Positions 8,514 through 17,713 of a stretch of 64,000 bases of DNA are shown here, piece after piece (within the stretch, counting starts at the first letter, position 1; every line of letters starts with the position of its first letter). The notes under the pieces were generated by a model that was not told the DNA's origin, did no database searches, and saw nothing but the letters and a program-made list of their open reading frames with translations. The DNA lies in contig NZ_KQ130484.1 in the NCBI RefSeq assembly GCF_001050375.1, forward strand, positions 158,659 to 222,658, read 5' to 3'. The stretch is from Catenovulum maritimum (GTDB lineage Bacteria; Pseudomonadota; Gammaproteobacteria; Enterobacterales; Alteromonadaceae). A program made the translations under genes and the position numbers.

Positions 8514-9356
8514 ATGACAAAAATTGTCACTTTTTCTGATATCAGGGCTGCAAAAACCGTTTCGGATTATTTATTTGTCAATCAGGTTGAGAATGAGATA
8601 AGTCGAGATAGCTCTGGTTTTACGATTTGTATTGCGGATAAACAAAAATTCGCTAGGGCAGAGCAGTTAATTTCTGAATTTTTATCCAATCCCTTAGATG
8701 AAAAATATATGGGAGCATCTTGGCAGCGTAGCCAAATTGATGACTTCGAAACCCATTATACTCAGCACAAGCAACATGGCCTAGTTAGATTTTGGCGACG
8801 CTCAGGCTGGTTTACTAAGTTATCATCTAGCCTACTGGTTTTTATTTTCATTTTACAACTCATTGGTTTTCATCCGTGGTTATATCACTATTTAAGTTTT
8901 CCAACTTATTTACATCAAATTGAGCTTTATCAAATATACAGGTTAGTGACCCCCGCGTTAATGCATGGGGATTGGCTGCATTTACTCATGAATTTAGGTT
9001 TGTGGTTGTGGCTAATCGGTCATTTAGAAACCGAAAGAAAAGTATCATTTTTATTGGGATTAAGTCTGTTTGCCGCTTTGCTGGCTCATTTGCTCGAAGC
9101 TAGTTTCACAACAAGTGCCTTCATCGGCTTATCTGGCGTGGTTTGTGGTGTTTTGTCTTATGTTTGGCTCGCAGGTAAAAGGAAAAATTTAGAGTATGTT
9201 TATTTTCCCGATGTCGTTTTTTGGAGCTCATCTGCTCTGATTTTATTGGGCTTTATTGAACCTTTTGGCATTAAAGTCGCAAATTGGGCCCATATTGGGG
9301 GACTTGTAGCTGGTATTCTATTTGCCTATTTTGAGCCCATTAAAAAGCCAAGTTAA
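8514..9356 (+). CDS. glpG: Rhomboid intramembrane serine protease GlpG
   Basis: Inner-membrane protease that cleaves transmembrane segments. The 280-residue protein has the N-terminal cytosolic domain of GlpG (about residues 1-75) and then six membrane helices. Visible active-site features are HGDWLHLLMNL (the HxxxxHxxxN helix), GLSGVV with the nucleophilic Ser near residue 207, and WAHIGG with the partner His near 260. I chose ATG 8514; an in-frame GTG directly abutting the glpE stop (8505) is the alternative. Translation is probably coupled to glpE. It ends three bases before the convergent FliL-like gene. Confidence 0.94.
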   Translation: MTKIVTFSDIRAAKTVSDYLFVNQVENEISRDSSGFTICIADKQKFARAEQLISEFLSNPLDEKYMGASWQRSQIDDFETHYTQHKQHGLVRFWRRSGWFTKLSSSLLVFIFILQLIGFHPWLYHYLSFPTYLHQIELYQIYRLVTPALMHGDWLHLLMNLGLWLWLIGHLETERKVSFLLGLSLFAALLAHLLEASFTTSAFIGLSGVVCGVLSYVWLAGKRKNLEYVYFPDVVFWSSSALILLGFIEPFGIKVANWAHIGGLVAGILFAYFEPIKKPS

Positions 9357-9359
9357 GCT

Positions 9360-9755
9360 TTAGTGGTATATGTAATTTGTAAACAGAAGATCTCTAATCA
9401 ATACTTGGCCTGTTTCTTTTTTCAGTAGTAGTTTTATTTTATCTGCACATTTTTTTCTAACTTCTTCTCTGCCAGTTAGCGATTTTATTTTTTCTTCTGG
9501 TTCTTTTCCTATAATCTCGACTAAGGCGTCTCTTAGTAATGGAGAGTGATGCTCTACTACGTCTATATAAGATGCATCTAACAACATGAGTTCGATCGTG
9601 ATTCGGACATAGCCAGGTTTTTTCTTGGTCGTTATGTAATTCGTAATAATATCTGGCTCAAAACCAAAGTATGCAAAAGTATCTTGGTTCGCCACAGCGT
9701 TTTGTAAAGATAATAAACTACTAAAAAATAACGCCGCTAAGCTTTTTTTCCACAT
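9360..9755 (-). CDS. Orphan FliL-like secreted or anchored protein
   Basis: A 131-residue protein starting at an internal ATG (MWKKSLAALF), giving a convincing signal peptide or anchor with a likely AVAN end near residue 22. The rest matches the FliL type: YVRITIELML, then HSPLLRDALVEII, then LTGREEVRKKC and the C-terminal VLIRDLLFTNYIYH. True FliL is an inner-membrane flagellar stator partner, but no flagellar genes are nearby, and the protein is shorter than typical FliL (about 150-180 residues). A longer frame opens further upstream to 9863 but would bury the signal sequence. It is probably a FliL paralogue with an unassigned role. It is convergent with glpG and divergent from ubiC. Confidence 0.75.
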   Translation of the reverse strand: MWKKSLAALFFSSLLSLQNAVANQDTFAYFGFEPDIITNYITTKKKPGYVRITIELMLLDASYIDVVEHHSPLLRDALVEIIGKEPEEKIKSLTGREEVRKKCADKIKLLLKKETGQVLIRDLLFTNYIYH

Positions 9756-9953
9756 AGGTAACAGGCCTTTAAGTTTGTTGAATATATCGCTGAAACAGCG
9801 CTTAGCCAATTGTTTAATTATCAGCAATATATCAGGGTAATTCAATAAATTATATCCTCTCACTTGATAATATTTCTATTGTTCGTGGAGGGTACTTATT
9901 TATCGGCAAATTAACTGTTATTATGACCGAAAAATCCTTAAGGAAATATTTTT

Positions 9954-10505
9954 GTGCTGGAATTTCCAATTGGGAACAAAGCCTGTTGGCAAAATCGTGT
10001 CCAAACCTCTGAAAAGCTAGAATCTTGGTTGTACGATGATTCTTCATTAACAAAAAAATTAAAAAATTTGTGTACTGAATTTGAGCTTGTCTTGCTTGGA
10101 CAAGATACTTTCTCAAAAGCAGAGTTACCTCAATTCAGTTCTGACACAGAAAATAGTGAAGATAGTTTAATCCGTGAAGTCATTTTATACTGTGATAACA
10201 AACCTTGGGTATATGCACATACACAAATCCCAAAACGCACCCTAGAACATGGAAACCAGTTTTTATCTGAGTTAGGGCATCAGCCATTGGGTGAAGCATT
10301 GTTCAGCCAGCCCAATATGAAACGAGATAATATTCAGGTTGCTAAGTTCGCATCTCATTCACCTGTTTATCGATTTGTCGAAAATAATTTAGCTATTTCT
10401 TTTAATCACGATTTATTTGGCAGACGATCGCAATTTTCCTTAGATAGTTTTCCTTTAGTTGTCACTGAAGTTTTTTTACCAGATAGTTTTTTATATCATG
10501 TTTAA
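9954..10505 (+). CDS. ubiC: Chorismate--pyruvate lyase
   Basis: Removes pyruvate from chorismate to give 4-hydroxybenzoate, the first committed step of ubiquinone synthesis; cytoplasmic. The 183-residue protein shows the family's LGxxPLGEALF segment (LGHQPLGEALF, near residue 105) and a conserved late Arg-Ser-containing strand (FGRRSQF). It starts at a GTG with an AAGGA Shine-Dalgarno nine bases upstream. The last codons overlap the ubiA ATG by eight bases, so the two are translationally coupled and the product passes directly to UbiA. Confidence 0.92.
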   Translation: MLEFPIGNKACWQNRVQTSEKLESWLYDDSSLTKKLKNLCTEFELVLLGQDTFSKAELPQFSSDTENSEDSLIREVILYCDNKPWVYAHTQIPKRTLEHGNQFLSELGHQPLGEALFSQPNMKRDNIQVAKFASHSPVYRFVENNLAISFNHDLFGRRSQFSLDSFPLVVTEVFLPDSFLYHV

Positions 10506-11373
10506 GTTAGATTTTTTTAATGCGGATAAGCGAGCTGCATATTTGCAGCTAATGAGAACAGACAAACCCGTTGGGACTTATTTACTCTTGTGGCCAACTT
10601 TATGGTCTTTGTGGATTGCAGCAGAAGGGAAACCTGCACTCTCTATTTTATTTATTTTTATTGCTGGTGTATTTGTTATGCGTTCCGCTGGCTGTGTTAT
10701 TAATGATTTCGCGGATAGGAAAGTTGATGGCCATGTTGAGCGGACTAAAAATAGACCTTTAGCAGCAGGCACTGTTACAAGTAACGAGGCTTTAAGTTTA
10801 TTTTGTTTGTTGATTGCCTGTGCCTTAGTGTTAGTTTTATTTTTAAATTGGCAAACGATTTTATTATCTTTAGTCGCTCTATTATTAGCCTCTTTATATC
10901 CTTTTATGAAGCGGTTTACTTATTTACCACAATTTGTCTTGGGCGCTGCGTTTAGTTGGTCGATTCCTATGGCTTATGTTGCTGTGACAGGGCACTTTGA
11001 CAAAGTGGTTTGGTTGCTCTATTTCGCTAACCTAACTTGGACTGTTGCCTATGATACGATTTATGCCATGGTGGACCGTGAAGATGATTTAGAAATTGGG
11101 GTTAAATCTACTGCAATTTTGTTCGGTCAGTACGACAGGTTGATCATATTTTTGCTTCAAATTGCTTCTTTAATTTTATGGTATTTCGCTGGCATATTTT
11201 CAAACTTTAAGGACTATTTTTTCCTTTCTTTAATTCTTGCAGGTGCACTTTTTTGCTATCAACAATACCAAATCAGATTACGAGAGCGGTCGGCGTGTTT
11301 TAAATCATTCCTACAGAGTCACTATGCTGGGTTAATCGTATTGATAGGGATATTTGCTGAGTATTATATTTAA
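10498..11373 (+). CDS. ubiA: 4-hydroxybenzoate polyprenyltransferase
   Basis: Integral inner-membrane enzyme joining a polyprenyl diphosphate tail to 4-hydroxybenzoate in ubiquinone synthesis. The 291-residue protein has about eight to nine membrane helices and both magnesium-binding Asp motifs: NDFADRKVDGHVERT (near residue 70) and DTIYAMVDREDD (near 190). I chose ATG 10498 (MFKLDFF), which overlaps the ubiC stop, instead of an upstream in-frame start that would add 13 hydrophobic residues not typical of the family. A weak hairpin follows the stop. Confidence 0.95.
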   Translation: MFKLDFFNADKRAAYLQLMRTDKPVGTYLLLWPTLWSLWIAAEGKPALSILFIFIAGVFVMRSAGCVINDFADRKVDGHVERTKNRPLAAGTVTSNEALSLFCLLIACALVLVLFLNWQTILLSLVALLLASLYPFMKRFTYLPQFVLGAAFSWSIPMAYVAVTGHFDKVVWLLYFANLTWTVAYDTIYAMVDREDDLEIGVKSTAILFGQYDRLIIFLLQIASLILWYFAGIFSNFKDYFFLSLILAGALFCYQQYQIRLRERSACFKSFLQSHYAGLIVLIGIFAEYYI

Positions 11374-11400
11374 ACTCAGCTCTGGATTGCTGAGTGTTTA
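11372..11400 (+). terminator. Possible terminator after ubiA
   Basis: ACTCAGC and GCTGAGT form a seven-base stem around an eight-base loop that overlaps the ubiA stop codon and is followed by GTTTA. The T tract is short, so termination efficiency is uncertain. Confidence 0.4.
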
Positions 11401-11515
11401 TGTTCGATGCTAATTGCTGCGTAAATCTCTAATCCAAGTTTATTAACAAAGGGTTTACTGCTTTGTGTATAGAGAAATAAGCAGGCTAATTTTATGGGCA
11501 CTTTATTGAGTCAGA

Positions 11516-11746
11516 TCACTCGTGGAAAAAATCGTTCTCACCTAAATCAAATTCGTCGAAGTTTTCTAATTGTTGCGCTAGTTCGGGCGGTAACCCTTTA
11601 GGCGTTTGCCCTTTGATTACTCTGTTTTCACTAGCCCATTCACCTAAATCAATTAATTTACAACGTTCACAGCAAAAAGGTCTAAATTTATTATCCGTTG
11701 ACCATTCAATGGCTTTTTTACAAGTTGGGCAGTTTACGGCAGGCAT
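11516..11746 (-). CDS. yacG: DNA gyrase inhibitor / zinc-finger protein YacG
   Basis: A 76-residue protein with the YacG four-cysteine zinc site [10 protein letters not shown]...[15 protein letters not shown] (residues 6-40) and an acidic C-terminal tail. E. coli YacG binds the GyrB C-terminal domain and inhibits gyrase. It is the last gene of the pilABCD-coaE-zapD-yacG run, the same order as in many gammaproteobacteria. The zapD stop lies 33 nt upstream, so co-transcription is likely. Confidence 0.94.
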   Translation of the reverse strand: MPAVNCPTCKKAIEWSTDNKFRPFCCERCKLIDLGEWASENRVIKGQTPKGLPPELAQQLENFDEFDLGENDFFHE

Positions 11747-11779
11747 CTTAAATTGTTCCTAAACGAAGTTTTAGCTAAT

Positions 11780-12526
11780 TTAACAGGTCGCTAATTTAAA
11801 TTCGATTGAATCAGTACAGCTAGCTTTACCATGTTCGCTAAAGTTCTCCATAAAGCGAATTGCGAATCTATGTTTGTGACCGCTGACAGTTGGGTAAACA
11901 TTTGAATCAATTGGTAATGAAATTTGAATTAACTCTACATTTTCAACCGTGTCCTGATATAAACCTGAAACAGCGACTTGAGAACTTGGTTGACCTCGTT
12001 CTCTGATCATTTTCAGATCTAGCTCTATCACGGTTGATAGCACGTTCAATTCATTTAACCATGCAGACTGATCTGAAATGATTTTTTGGGTATCTTGATA
12101 CATCCATTGATGTAGGTGAGGTAAGTCGAAGCAACAGCTACCACCTGGAATCGAGAATCTTTGCTTGATAGAACCTAAGAATTTATCGTCTCGCAAACTC
12201 TGACCTATTCGGTTACTTGAAGTGAGTTTAGTCGACATTTGAATGACAGTTTGAAGTAAATCTTGCAACGCTTGATTATTAATTCCTGGATGTTGGGACC
12301 AAGCGACTAATTGTTTCTCGTGCTTTTCTAAATCTTTAAGTAGATCTGATTTTAGATCGCCACGTTCGACTATATCTAGCACTGCAAACAATGCATTTAA
12401 ATAGTCCAATAAAGCCCATTCGTCAGTTTGTCCCATTTGATGTTTCAAACGTTTTAATAGTGATTCAACTCGCAAATAAGTGCGAATTTTTTCATTTAAT
12501 GGGAATTCGTACAAAATGTCCGACAT
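11780..12526 (-). CDS. zapD: Cell division protein ZapD
   Basis: Cytoplasmic FtsZ-bundling factor that stabilises the Z ring. The 248-residue protein matches the family (about 250) and shows YEFPLNEKIRTYLRVE at the start, GLYQDT in the middle and the C-terminal VSGHKHRFAIRFM segment typical of ZapD. It sits between coaE and yacG as in E. coli. No membrane segment is seen. Confidence 0.93.
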   Translation of the reverse strand: MSDILYEFPLNEKIRTYLRVESLLKRLKHQMGQTDEWALLDYLNALFAVLDIVERGDLKSDLLKDLEKHEKQLVAWSQHPGINNQALQDLLQTVIQMSTKLTSSNRIGQSLRDDKFLGSIKQRFSIPGGSCCFDLPHLHQWMYQDTQKIISDQSAWLNELNVLSTVIELDLKMIRERGQPSSQVAVSGLYQDTVENVELIQISLPIDSNVYPTVSGHKHRFAIRFMENFSEHGKASCTDSIEFKLATC

Positions 12527-12574
12527 GGTCTCTAATTATAATTGTAAGTTTCAGTTAATATTTTATTAACTAGC

Positions 12575-13189
12575 TTAACTCAGTGGCGAAGATTTGGCTA
12601 ATATTAAATAAAATTGATGTAAATCAGCACATTTTTGCGATACAAGTTCAAAGCTTACGTCTGTATTGATGACCTCATCAGCTGCCGCCAGTCTAGATTT
12701 TCTATTGATTTGAGCATTCATTATTTTAGATATTTGCTCTGGCGTTGAATTATCTCGGGTAGCGGCTCTAGTTATTTGAGTTTCTTCCTCACAATCTATC
12801 ACTAGGATGCGATCAACTAAATACTCCAGCTGATTCTCTAGTAGAAGGGGGATAGATAACAGGCAGTACGGTGATTTGGCATGCTGGCTTTGTAATTTTA
12901 GTTGATTACGAATTTGTGGATGAGTCAGTTGGTTTAACCATAATTTTTCTTTTTCATCATCAAATACAATCTTTCTTAGCTTTGTCCTGTCAAGGTTGGA
13001 ATCTTTATTCAGAATAGATTCACCATAACGAGCGAGTATCTCTTGGTAAGCAGGCATTCCAGGTTCAACAACTTCTCGTGCAATAATGTCCGCATCAATC
13101 ACTTCAATTTCAAATTGTTTAAAAATATTTGAAACTGTCGTTTTTCCACTGCCGATACCACCGGTTAAGCCAATTATTAGTTCAGACAT
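12575..13189 (-). CDS. coaE: Dephospho-CoA kinase
   Basis: Phosphorylates dephospho-CoA in the last step of coenzyme A synthesis; cytoplasmic. The 204-residue protein begins MSELIIGLTGGIGSGKTT, placing the P-loop (GGIGSGKT) at residues 10-17, and shows DADIIAREVVEPG and the lid segment (TRAATRDNSTPEQI) of CoaE. The same frame stays open upstream to 13393, but that part lies inside pilD and has no family likeness, so I use the ATG at 13189, which overlaps the pilD TAA by one base and implies translational coupling. Confidence 0.95.
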   Translation of the reverse strand: MSELIIGLTGGIGSGKTTVSNIFKQFEIEVIDADIIAREVVEPGMPAYQEILARYGESILNKDSNLDRTKLRKIVFDDEKEKLWLNQLTHPQIRNQLKLQSQHAKSPYCLLSIPLLLENQLEYLVDRILVIDCEEETQITRAATRDNSTPEQISKIMNAQINRKSRLAAADEVINTDVSFELVSQKCADLHQFYLILAKSSPLS

Positions 13190-14082
13190 TAGTAAACCCA
13201 GGTTTGTAAGTAATACTGGGTGATATCTGAGCGCCAATAAAATGCAATTAAACCTGCAACCGCTAAGTAAGGTCCAAATGGAATCGCTTGCTGAGAGTCC
13301 TTTTGTTGTAATTTTAGCATGGCAATACCAATTACCGCTCCAACTAAAGATGATAGAATAATGATGACGGGCAAGGCTTGCCAGCCCATCCAAGCTCCTA
13401 GTGCTGCAAGTAATTTAAAGTCACCAAATCCCATCCCTTCTTTTCCAGTTATGAGCTTAAATAACTGGAAAACGCTCCATAATGACATATAACCGAGGGC
13501 CGCCCCTATTACAGCATCTTCTAAGCTGACAAAGGAATGGTTAATATTTACGAGTAAGCCAAGCCAGAGTAAACCTAAGGTTAGTTGATCTGGTAGTAAC
13601 ATGGTATCTAGGTCAATAAAGCAGAGTGAAATTAGGATGAAAGTAAAAATCAGTGCCCATAAAGTTAAGCTGCTGACGCCATAATAATATGCGGCCCAAA
13701 GCCCTAATGTCGCGGTAAGTAACTCCATAATTGGATAGCGAATTGAAATCGGATTTTGACAATTAGCACATTTACCCCGTAAAAATAACCAGCTTAATAC
13801 TGGAATGTTTTGCCAAGGTTTGATCGCCTTTTTACATTTTGGACAAGTAGAGTTAGGTACAATTAAATTAAAATTTTCATTGTCAGCCGGTTTAATTTTT
13901 TTGCCTTTTAATTCATCCGCAAGTAATTCTTCACATTCTTTTCGCCAATCTCTTTCAAGCATGATAGGCAAGCGGTAGATAACGACGTTTAGGAAACTAC
14001 CAACTAATAAGCTAAAAACAAAAACACTAGCCAACCAAACCCATTGGTTACTTTCAAATACACTGATTAAATTCTCAAACAT
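13189..14082 (-). CDS. pilD: Type IV prepilin peptidase/methyltransferase PilD
   Basis: Inner-membrane aspartic protease that cuts the leader of type IV prepilins (and usually of type II secretion pseudopilins) and N-methylates the new N-terminus. The 297-residue protein has an N-terminal membrane helix, the cytoplasmic two-CxxC zinc site (CPKCKKAI...CANCQNPI, about residues 82-115), and further membrane helices. The catalytic Asp residues are in FIDLDTMLLPD (about 155-165) and the GxGD motif FGDFKLLAALG (about 219-229). It lies four bases after the pilC stop and overlaps coaE. Confidence 0.95.
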   Translation of the reverse strand: MFENLISVFESNQWVWLASVFVFSLLVGSFLNVVIYRLPIMLERDWRKECEELLADELKGKKIKPADNENFNLIVPNSTCPKCKKAIKPWQNIPVLSWLFLRGKCANCQNPISIRYPIMELLTATLGLWAAYYYGVSSLTLWALIFTFILISLCFIDLDTMLLPDQLTLGLLWLGLLVNINHSFVSLEDAVIGAALGYMSLWSVFQLFKLITGKEGMGFGDFKLLAALGAWMGWQALPVIIILSSLVGAVIGIAMLKLQQKDSQQAIPFGPYLAVAGLIAFYWRSDITQYYLQTWVY

Positions 14083-14085
14083 AAT

Positions 14086-15327
14086 TTAGTTAACTATTTT
14101 ACCCATTTGGAATATAGGTAAGTACATACCTATGATAAGACCACCTATAACAACCCCTAAAACGGCCATTATCATAGGTTCTATTAGTGCTGATAAGCCG
14201 TCTACTGCATCATCAACTTCTTGTTCATAAACAGAAGCAACTTTATTCAGCATGTCATCAATTGCACCAGACTCTTCGCCTATTTGGACCATTTGGGTAA
14301 CCATATCAGGGAAGAGTTTAGTATTTCTCATGGCGACATTCATTTGCATACCCGAAGAGACTTCTGCTTTGATATTAAAAATGGCTTTGCGATAAACCGC
14401 ATTACCAGATGCGCCAGCCGCTGAATCAAGGGCTTCAATTAATGGCACACCTGCAGAGAAAGTAGTTGCTAAAGTTCTTGAAAATCGAGCAAGCGCTGCT
14501 TTGTTTAGTATTAAGCCAAATACAGGTAGTTTTAATAAATAAGCATCCACTTGGTCTCTAAGTTTTTTAGATTTTTTGTGAGCTTTGACAAAAAGAGCGA
14601 CCGCGACTGCACCAACCGCTGCTATTTTAGGGCCGTGAGCTTGAAGCCCTTCAGACATTGCAATTATCATTCGGGTGAATGCAGGCAGCTCTGCGCCAAA
14701 GCTAGAGAATATTTCTTCAAATTGAGGTACAACAAAGATTAGTAAGATAACAGTTACTATGCCTGCTATCGCCAGTACGGCAATCGGGTAGGTCATCGCT
14801 TTTTTTATTTTAGATTTGAGCGCTTCGGATTTTTCTTTATAGGTGGCAATTCTGTCATATATACCTTCAAGTGCACCAGACTGTTCACCAGCCATGACTA
14901 AATCACAGTATAAATCGTCAAAATGTTCAGGGTGTTGCCTTAAAACTTCGTTAAGCGGTGCGCCAGATTGAATGCCATTACCGATTTCAGAAAGTAGCAG
15001 TCTCATTCTTGGGTTTTCATTGCCTTTAGCGATCAATTCTACAGATTGAACCAGGGGAACACCTGCGCCTAGCATAGTGGCTAATTGTCGGGTTGCAACA
15101 GCTATGTCTTTGTTCTGAATTCTTTTGCCAGCGCTGCCGAATAATGGTTTGGGTTTTTTCTTCAGGCTAGTGGGGTTGATACCTTGTGATTTTAATTGCT
15201 GACGAGCTAAAGCTGCAGTGTTTGCTGATATTTCACCGCTAATTTTGCTGCCTTTGCGATTAACGCCTTTCCATGTAAATACATCTTGCTCCACGACTTT
15301 AGTTTTTTTAGTTTTAGACACGGCCAT
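14086..15327 (-). CDS. pilC: Type IV pilus inner-membrane platform protein PilC
   Basis: The inner-membrane platform through which PilB drives pilin assembly. The 413-residue protein has two T2SSF (GspF/PilC) domains, about residues 75-198 and 278-400, with membrane helices near 175-195, 225-245 and 380-400. The repeated motifs are ATRQLATMLGAGVPL in the first domain and SRTLATTFSAGVPL in the second. A short basic N-terminus precedes them. It lies between pilB and pilD on the minus strand as part of the pilABCD cluster. Confidence 0.95.
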   Translation of the reverse strand: MAVSKTKKTKVVEQDVFTWKGVNRKGSKISGEISANTAALARQQLKSQGINPTSLKKKPKPLFGSAGKRIQNKDIAVATRQLATMLGAGVPLVQSVELIAKGNENPRMRLLLSEIGNGIQSGAPLNEVLRQHPEHFDDLYCDLVMAGEQSGALEGIYDRIATYKEKSEALKSKIKKAMTYPIAVLAIAGIVTVILLIFVVPQFEEIFSSFGAELPAFTRMIIAMSEGLQAHGPKIAAVGAVAVALFVKAHKKSKKLRDQVDAYLLKLPVFGLILNKAALARFSRTLATTFSAGVPLIEALDSAAGASGNAVYRKAIFNIKAEVSSGMQMNVAMRNTKLFPDMVTQMVQIGEESGAIDDMLNKVASVYEQEVDDAVDGLSALIEPMIMAVLGVVIGGLIIGMYLPIFQMGKIVN

Positions 15328-15429
15328 GGATTATCCTTAATAAAGCTTATAGTAAGAAATTGTTATATACAGTTTAAAACGTAATGGCATAAGTGCCAGT
15401 TTAAAATCTAAAGTGTTTGAACTCGTTCG

Positions 15430-17121
15430 CTAATAACTCGTAACACGACTTACTTCACCAATGCTTGTCATGCCAGAAATTGCTTTTTTTATCCCAGATA
15501 GTCTTAGACTATCAATATTTTCTTTTTCTGCCTGCTTAGTAATGTCAATTGAGTTACCTTCTTTCATGATAATACTTGCCATATCTTGGCTTATTTTCAT
15601 AACTTCATAAATACCGACACGGCCTTTATATCCGTTGGTGCATAAATCACAGCCAACAGGCTCATATAAAGTTAAACCACTCAGTTGTGCTTGAGTAAAA
15701 CCAAAATCTACCAGCTCTTTTTCAGTTGGTAATACATCTACGGCTTTTTTACAGTGAGAACATAAACGACGAGCTAGTCGTTGAGCAATGATTAAACTGA
15801 CTGAGCTTGCGATATTAAAGCTAGGGACACCCATATTAAGTAAACGAGTGAGGGTTTCCGCAGCAGAGTTTGTATGTAGGGTAGATAAGACTAAGTGACC
15901 TGTTTGCGCTGCTTTGATTGCAATTTCGGCAGTCTCTAAATCTCGAATCTCACCAACCATGACAATATCAGGATCTTGTCTTAAAAATGAGCGAAGTGCT
16001 TCGGCAAAGGTTAATCCTGCCCGGGCTGAAATTTGTACTTGGTTAATACCTTCTAAATTTATCTCGACGGGATCTTCCGCGGTAGATATATTTCTTTCAT
16101 CTGTATTTAAGATATTTAAACCTGTGTAGAGGGAGACAGTTTTACCACTACCCGTTGGACCTGTAACTAATATCATGCCTTGCGGTTTAGATAGCGCTTC
16201 AAGATATAACTTTTTTTGGTCTTGTTCGTAGCCAAGTACATCTATACCTAACATGGCGCTAGATGAATCAAGTATCCGCATTACAATTTTTTCCCCCCAC
16301 AGGGTAGGAAGAGTGGATACTCGGAAATCGATTGATTTTTTACTCGATATTTTAAGCTTAATCCGCCCATCTTGCGGTTTGCGTTTTTCCGCTATGTCTA
16401 GCCTTGACATAACTTTTAATCTCGCTGCAATTCTGGTGGTTAAGCTTACAGGTGGAGCTGCAACTTCTTTTAAGATGCCGTCAACTCGAAATCGGATTCT
16501 ATATTTTTTTTCGTAAGGCTCAAAGTGTAAATCGGAAGCGCCTTTTTTAATTGCGTCTAATAAGATTTTATTGATGTAGACGACAATCGGGGCATCGTCT
16601 TTATCAGGCGGTGCATTTTCTTCACTTTCTTCTTCTGCTGATACTTCAACGCCTGTTAATTCATCATCATCAAAATCAGATAAATTTAGTTGTGCTTCTT
16701 CACTCTCGTAGGCTAATTCTATTGCTCTTTGTAATTTAGTCGCTTCAGCAACAACGTATTCGACATTAAAGCCTGTACTGAATTGGAAGTCTTCTAATGC
16801 ACCTAAAGCAGCCGGATTCACTGTTGCTAAAAATAAGGTTCTGCCACGCAAAAAAACAGGTAGTACATTGTGTTTATGTGACAGCTTTTCTTTGAGTATA
16901 TTAGCTGGAATGGCTTTTACATCAATGACTTTGACGTCAATTGCGGGGGTGTGGAAGCGGTCAGAAATCTTTTGCAGCATTTCTTCTTCAGTAAACCATT
17001 TTGACTTAGCGATAAATTGAATTGCTTCAATATCTGTCTTTATGTCTTGCTGAGTGAGTTTATCTAGTTGCTCTTCGCTTACAATATTACCTGAGAATAA
17101 ACGAAAATCTAATGCTGCCAT
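15430..17121 (-). CDS. pilB: Type IV pilus extension ATPase PilB
   Basis: Cytoplasmic hexameric ATPase that powers pilus extension. The 563-residue protein has an N-terminal MshE-type domain (about 1-150; domains of this type can bind c-di-GMP), an acidic linker near 145-175, and the secretion ATPase core with Walker A GPTGSGKT (321-328), an Asp/Walker B region (DPDIVMVGEIRD, near 385-397) and the four-cysteine zinc site (CSHC...CDLC) near 455-500. The pilA terminator lies 74 nt upstream, so pilB depends on read-through or its own promoter. Confidence 0.95.
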   Translation of the reverse strand: MAALDFRLFSGNIVSEEQLDKLTQQDIKTDIEAIQFIAKSKWFTEEEMLQKISDRFHTPAIDVKVIDVKAIPANILKEKLSHKHNVLPVFLRGRTLFLATVNPAALGALEDFQFSTGFNVEYVVAEATKLQRAIELAYESEEAQLNLSDFDDDELTGVEVSAEEESEENAPPDKDDAPIVVYINKILLDAIKKGASDLHFEPYEKKYRIRFRVDGILKEVAAPPVSLTTRIAARLKVMSRLDIAEKRKPQDGRIKLKISSKKSIDFRVSTLPTLWGEKIVMRILDSSSAMLGIDVLGYEQDQKKLYLEALSKPQGMILVTGPTGSGKTVSLYTGLNILNTDERNISTAEDPVEINLEGINQVQISARAGLTFAEALRSFLRQDPDIVMVGEIRDLETAEIAIKAAQTGHLVLSTLHTNSAAETLTRLLNMGVPSFNIASSVSLIIAQRLARRLCSHCKKAVDVLPTEKELVDFGFTQAQLSGLTLYEPVGCDLCTNGYKGRVGIYEVMKISQDMASIIMKEGNSIDITKQAEKENIDSLRLSGIKKAISGMTSIGEVSRVTSY

Positions 17122-17194
17122 TGCTTTAATAACTTGTGAAAAAAAAGATAAGTGTTTCTAGCATAACCTAATTTTATTATCTTTGTGAAATAAA

Positions 17195-17219
17195 AAAGGC
17201 GAACTTAAGTTCGCCTTTT
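17195..17219 (-). terminator. Terminator between pilA and pilB
   Basis: Perfect inverted repeat AAAGGCGAACTT/AAGTTCGCCTTT, followed on the minus strand by a T run. It lies 17 nt after the pilA stop. Such an arrangement usually lets abundant pilin mRNA end here while a small fraction reads into pilB. Confidence 0.88.
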
Positions 17220-17236
17220 AAATAATATCTTTATCT

Positions 17237-17713
17237 CTAGCCAACAGCGCAAGAATCAGCTGCTGTATCATTCGCTACTTCTGTCCAAGTAATACCGCGA
17301 CCACCTGCGTCGATATCACCTGTTATGCGGTAGCTAGTGTCTGAAGTACCGTCTTGGTCTAAATCACCTTCAACAATAATATCAACAGAACCCGTGTTAT
17401 TACCAACTACGTTAGTACAAATAATACGTGAACTTGCACCTGCTGCTTGACCTGTTACAGCCGCAGGGATATTGTTTGAACCTGAATCACAGTTATCAAT
17501 AGCTGTATCACCGCCTGCAGCATCTTGTACCATCATACAAGCTGTTACTGGTGGCTTAAGCGCTTCTGCTGCTTTTGAAAGCTCAGAGCTTTTAGCTGAC
17601 TCAATATAGTCATTGTAAGCCGGTACTGCAACCGCGGCTAAAATACCTATGATTGCAACAACAATCATTAATTCAATTAGGGTGAAACCTTTGTTACTAC
17701 TTCGTTTCATCAT
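17237..17713 (-). CDS. pilA: Type IV major pilin PilA
   Basis: Structural subunit of the type IV pilus. The 158-residue prepilin has a short basic leader (MMKRSSNKG) cut by PilD before the hydrophobic [20 protein letters not shown] helix with the conserved Glu5. I chose ATG 17713 because a GGAG Shine-Dalgarno lies eight bases upstream; the longer open frame has no leader logic. The globular domain has four cysteines (TAC, DNC, IIC, DSC), enough for two disulfides, with the last near the C-terminus as in the pilin D-loop. It also has a DLDQDGTSD segment matching the DxDxDGxxD calcium-binding loop pattern. Confidence 0.95.
   Translation of the reverse strand: MMKRSSNKGFTLIELMIVVAIIGILAAVAVPAYNDYIESAKSSELSKAAEALKPPVTACMMVQDAAGGDTAIDNCDSGSNNIPAAVTGQAAGASSRIICTNVVGNNTGSVDIIVEGDLDQDGTSDTSYRITGDIDAGGRGITWTEVANDTAADSCAVG

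Noticed and set aside
8196-9356. Glycerol-3-phosphate regulon
   Set aside because: Only glpE and glpG are here, without glpD, glpR or transport genes; they are kept together in many bacteria for reasons unrelated to glycerol.
12575-13393. A longer coaE open frame of 272 codons
   Set aside because: The extra 68 codons lie inside pilD in another frame and do not resemble CoaE. The ATG at 13189 precedes the P-loop correctly and overlaps the pilD stop.
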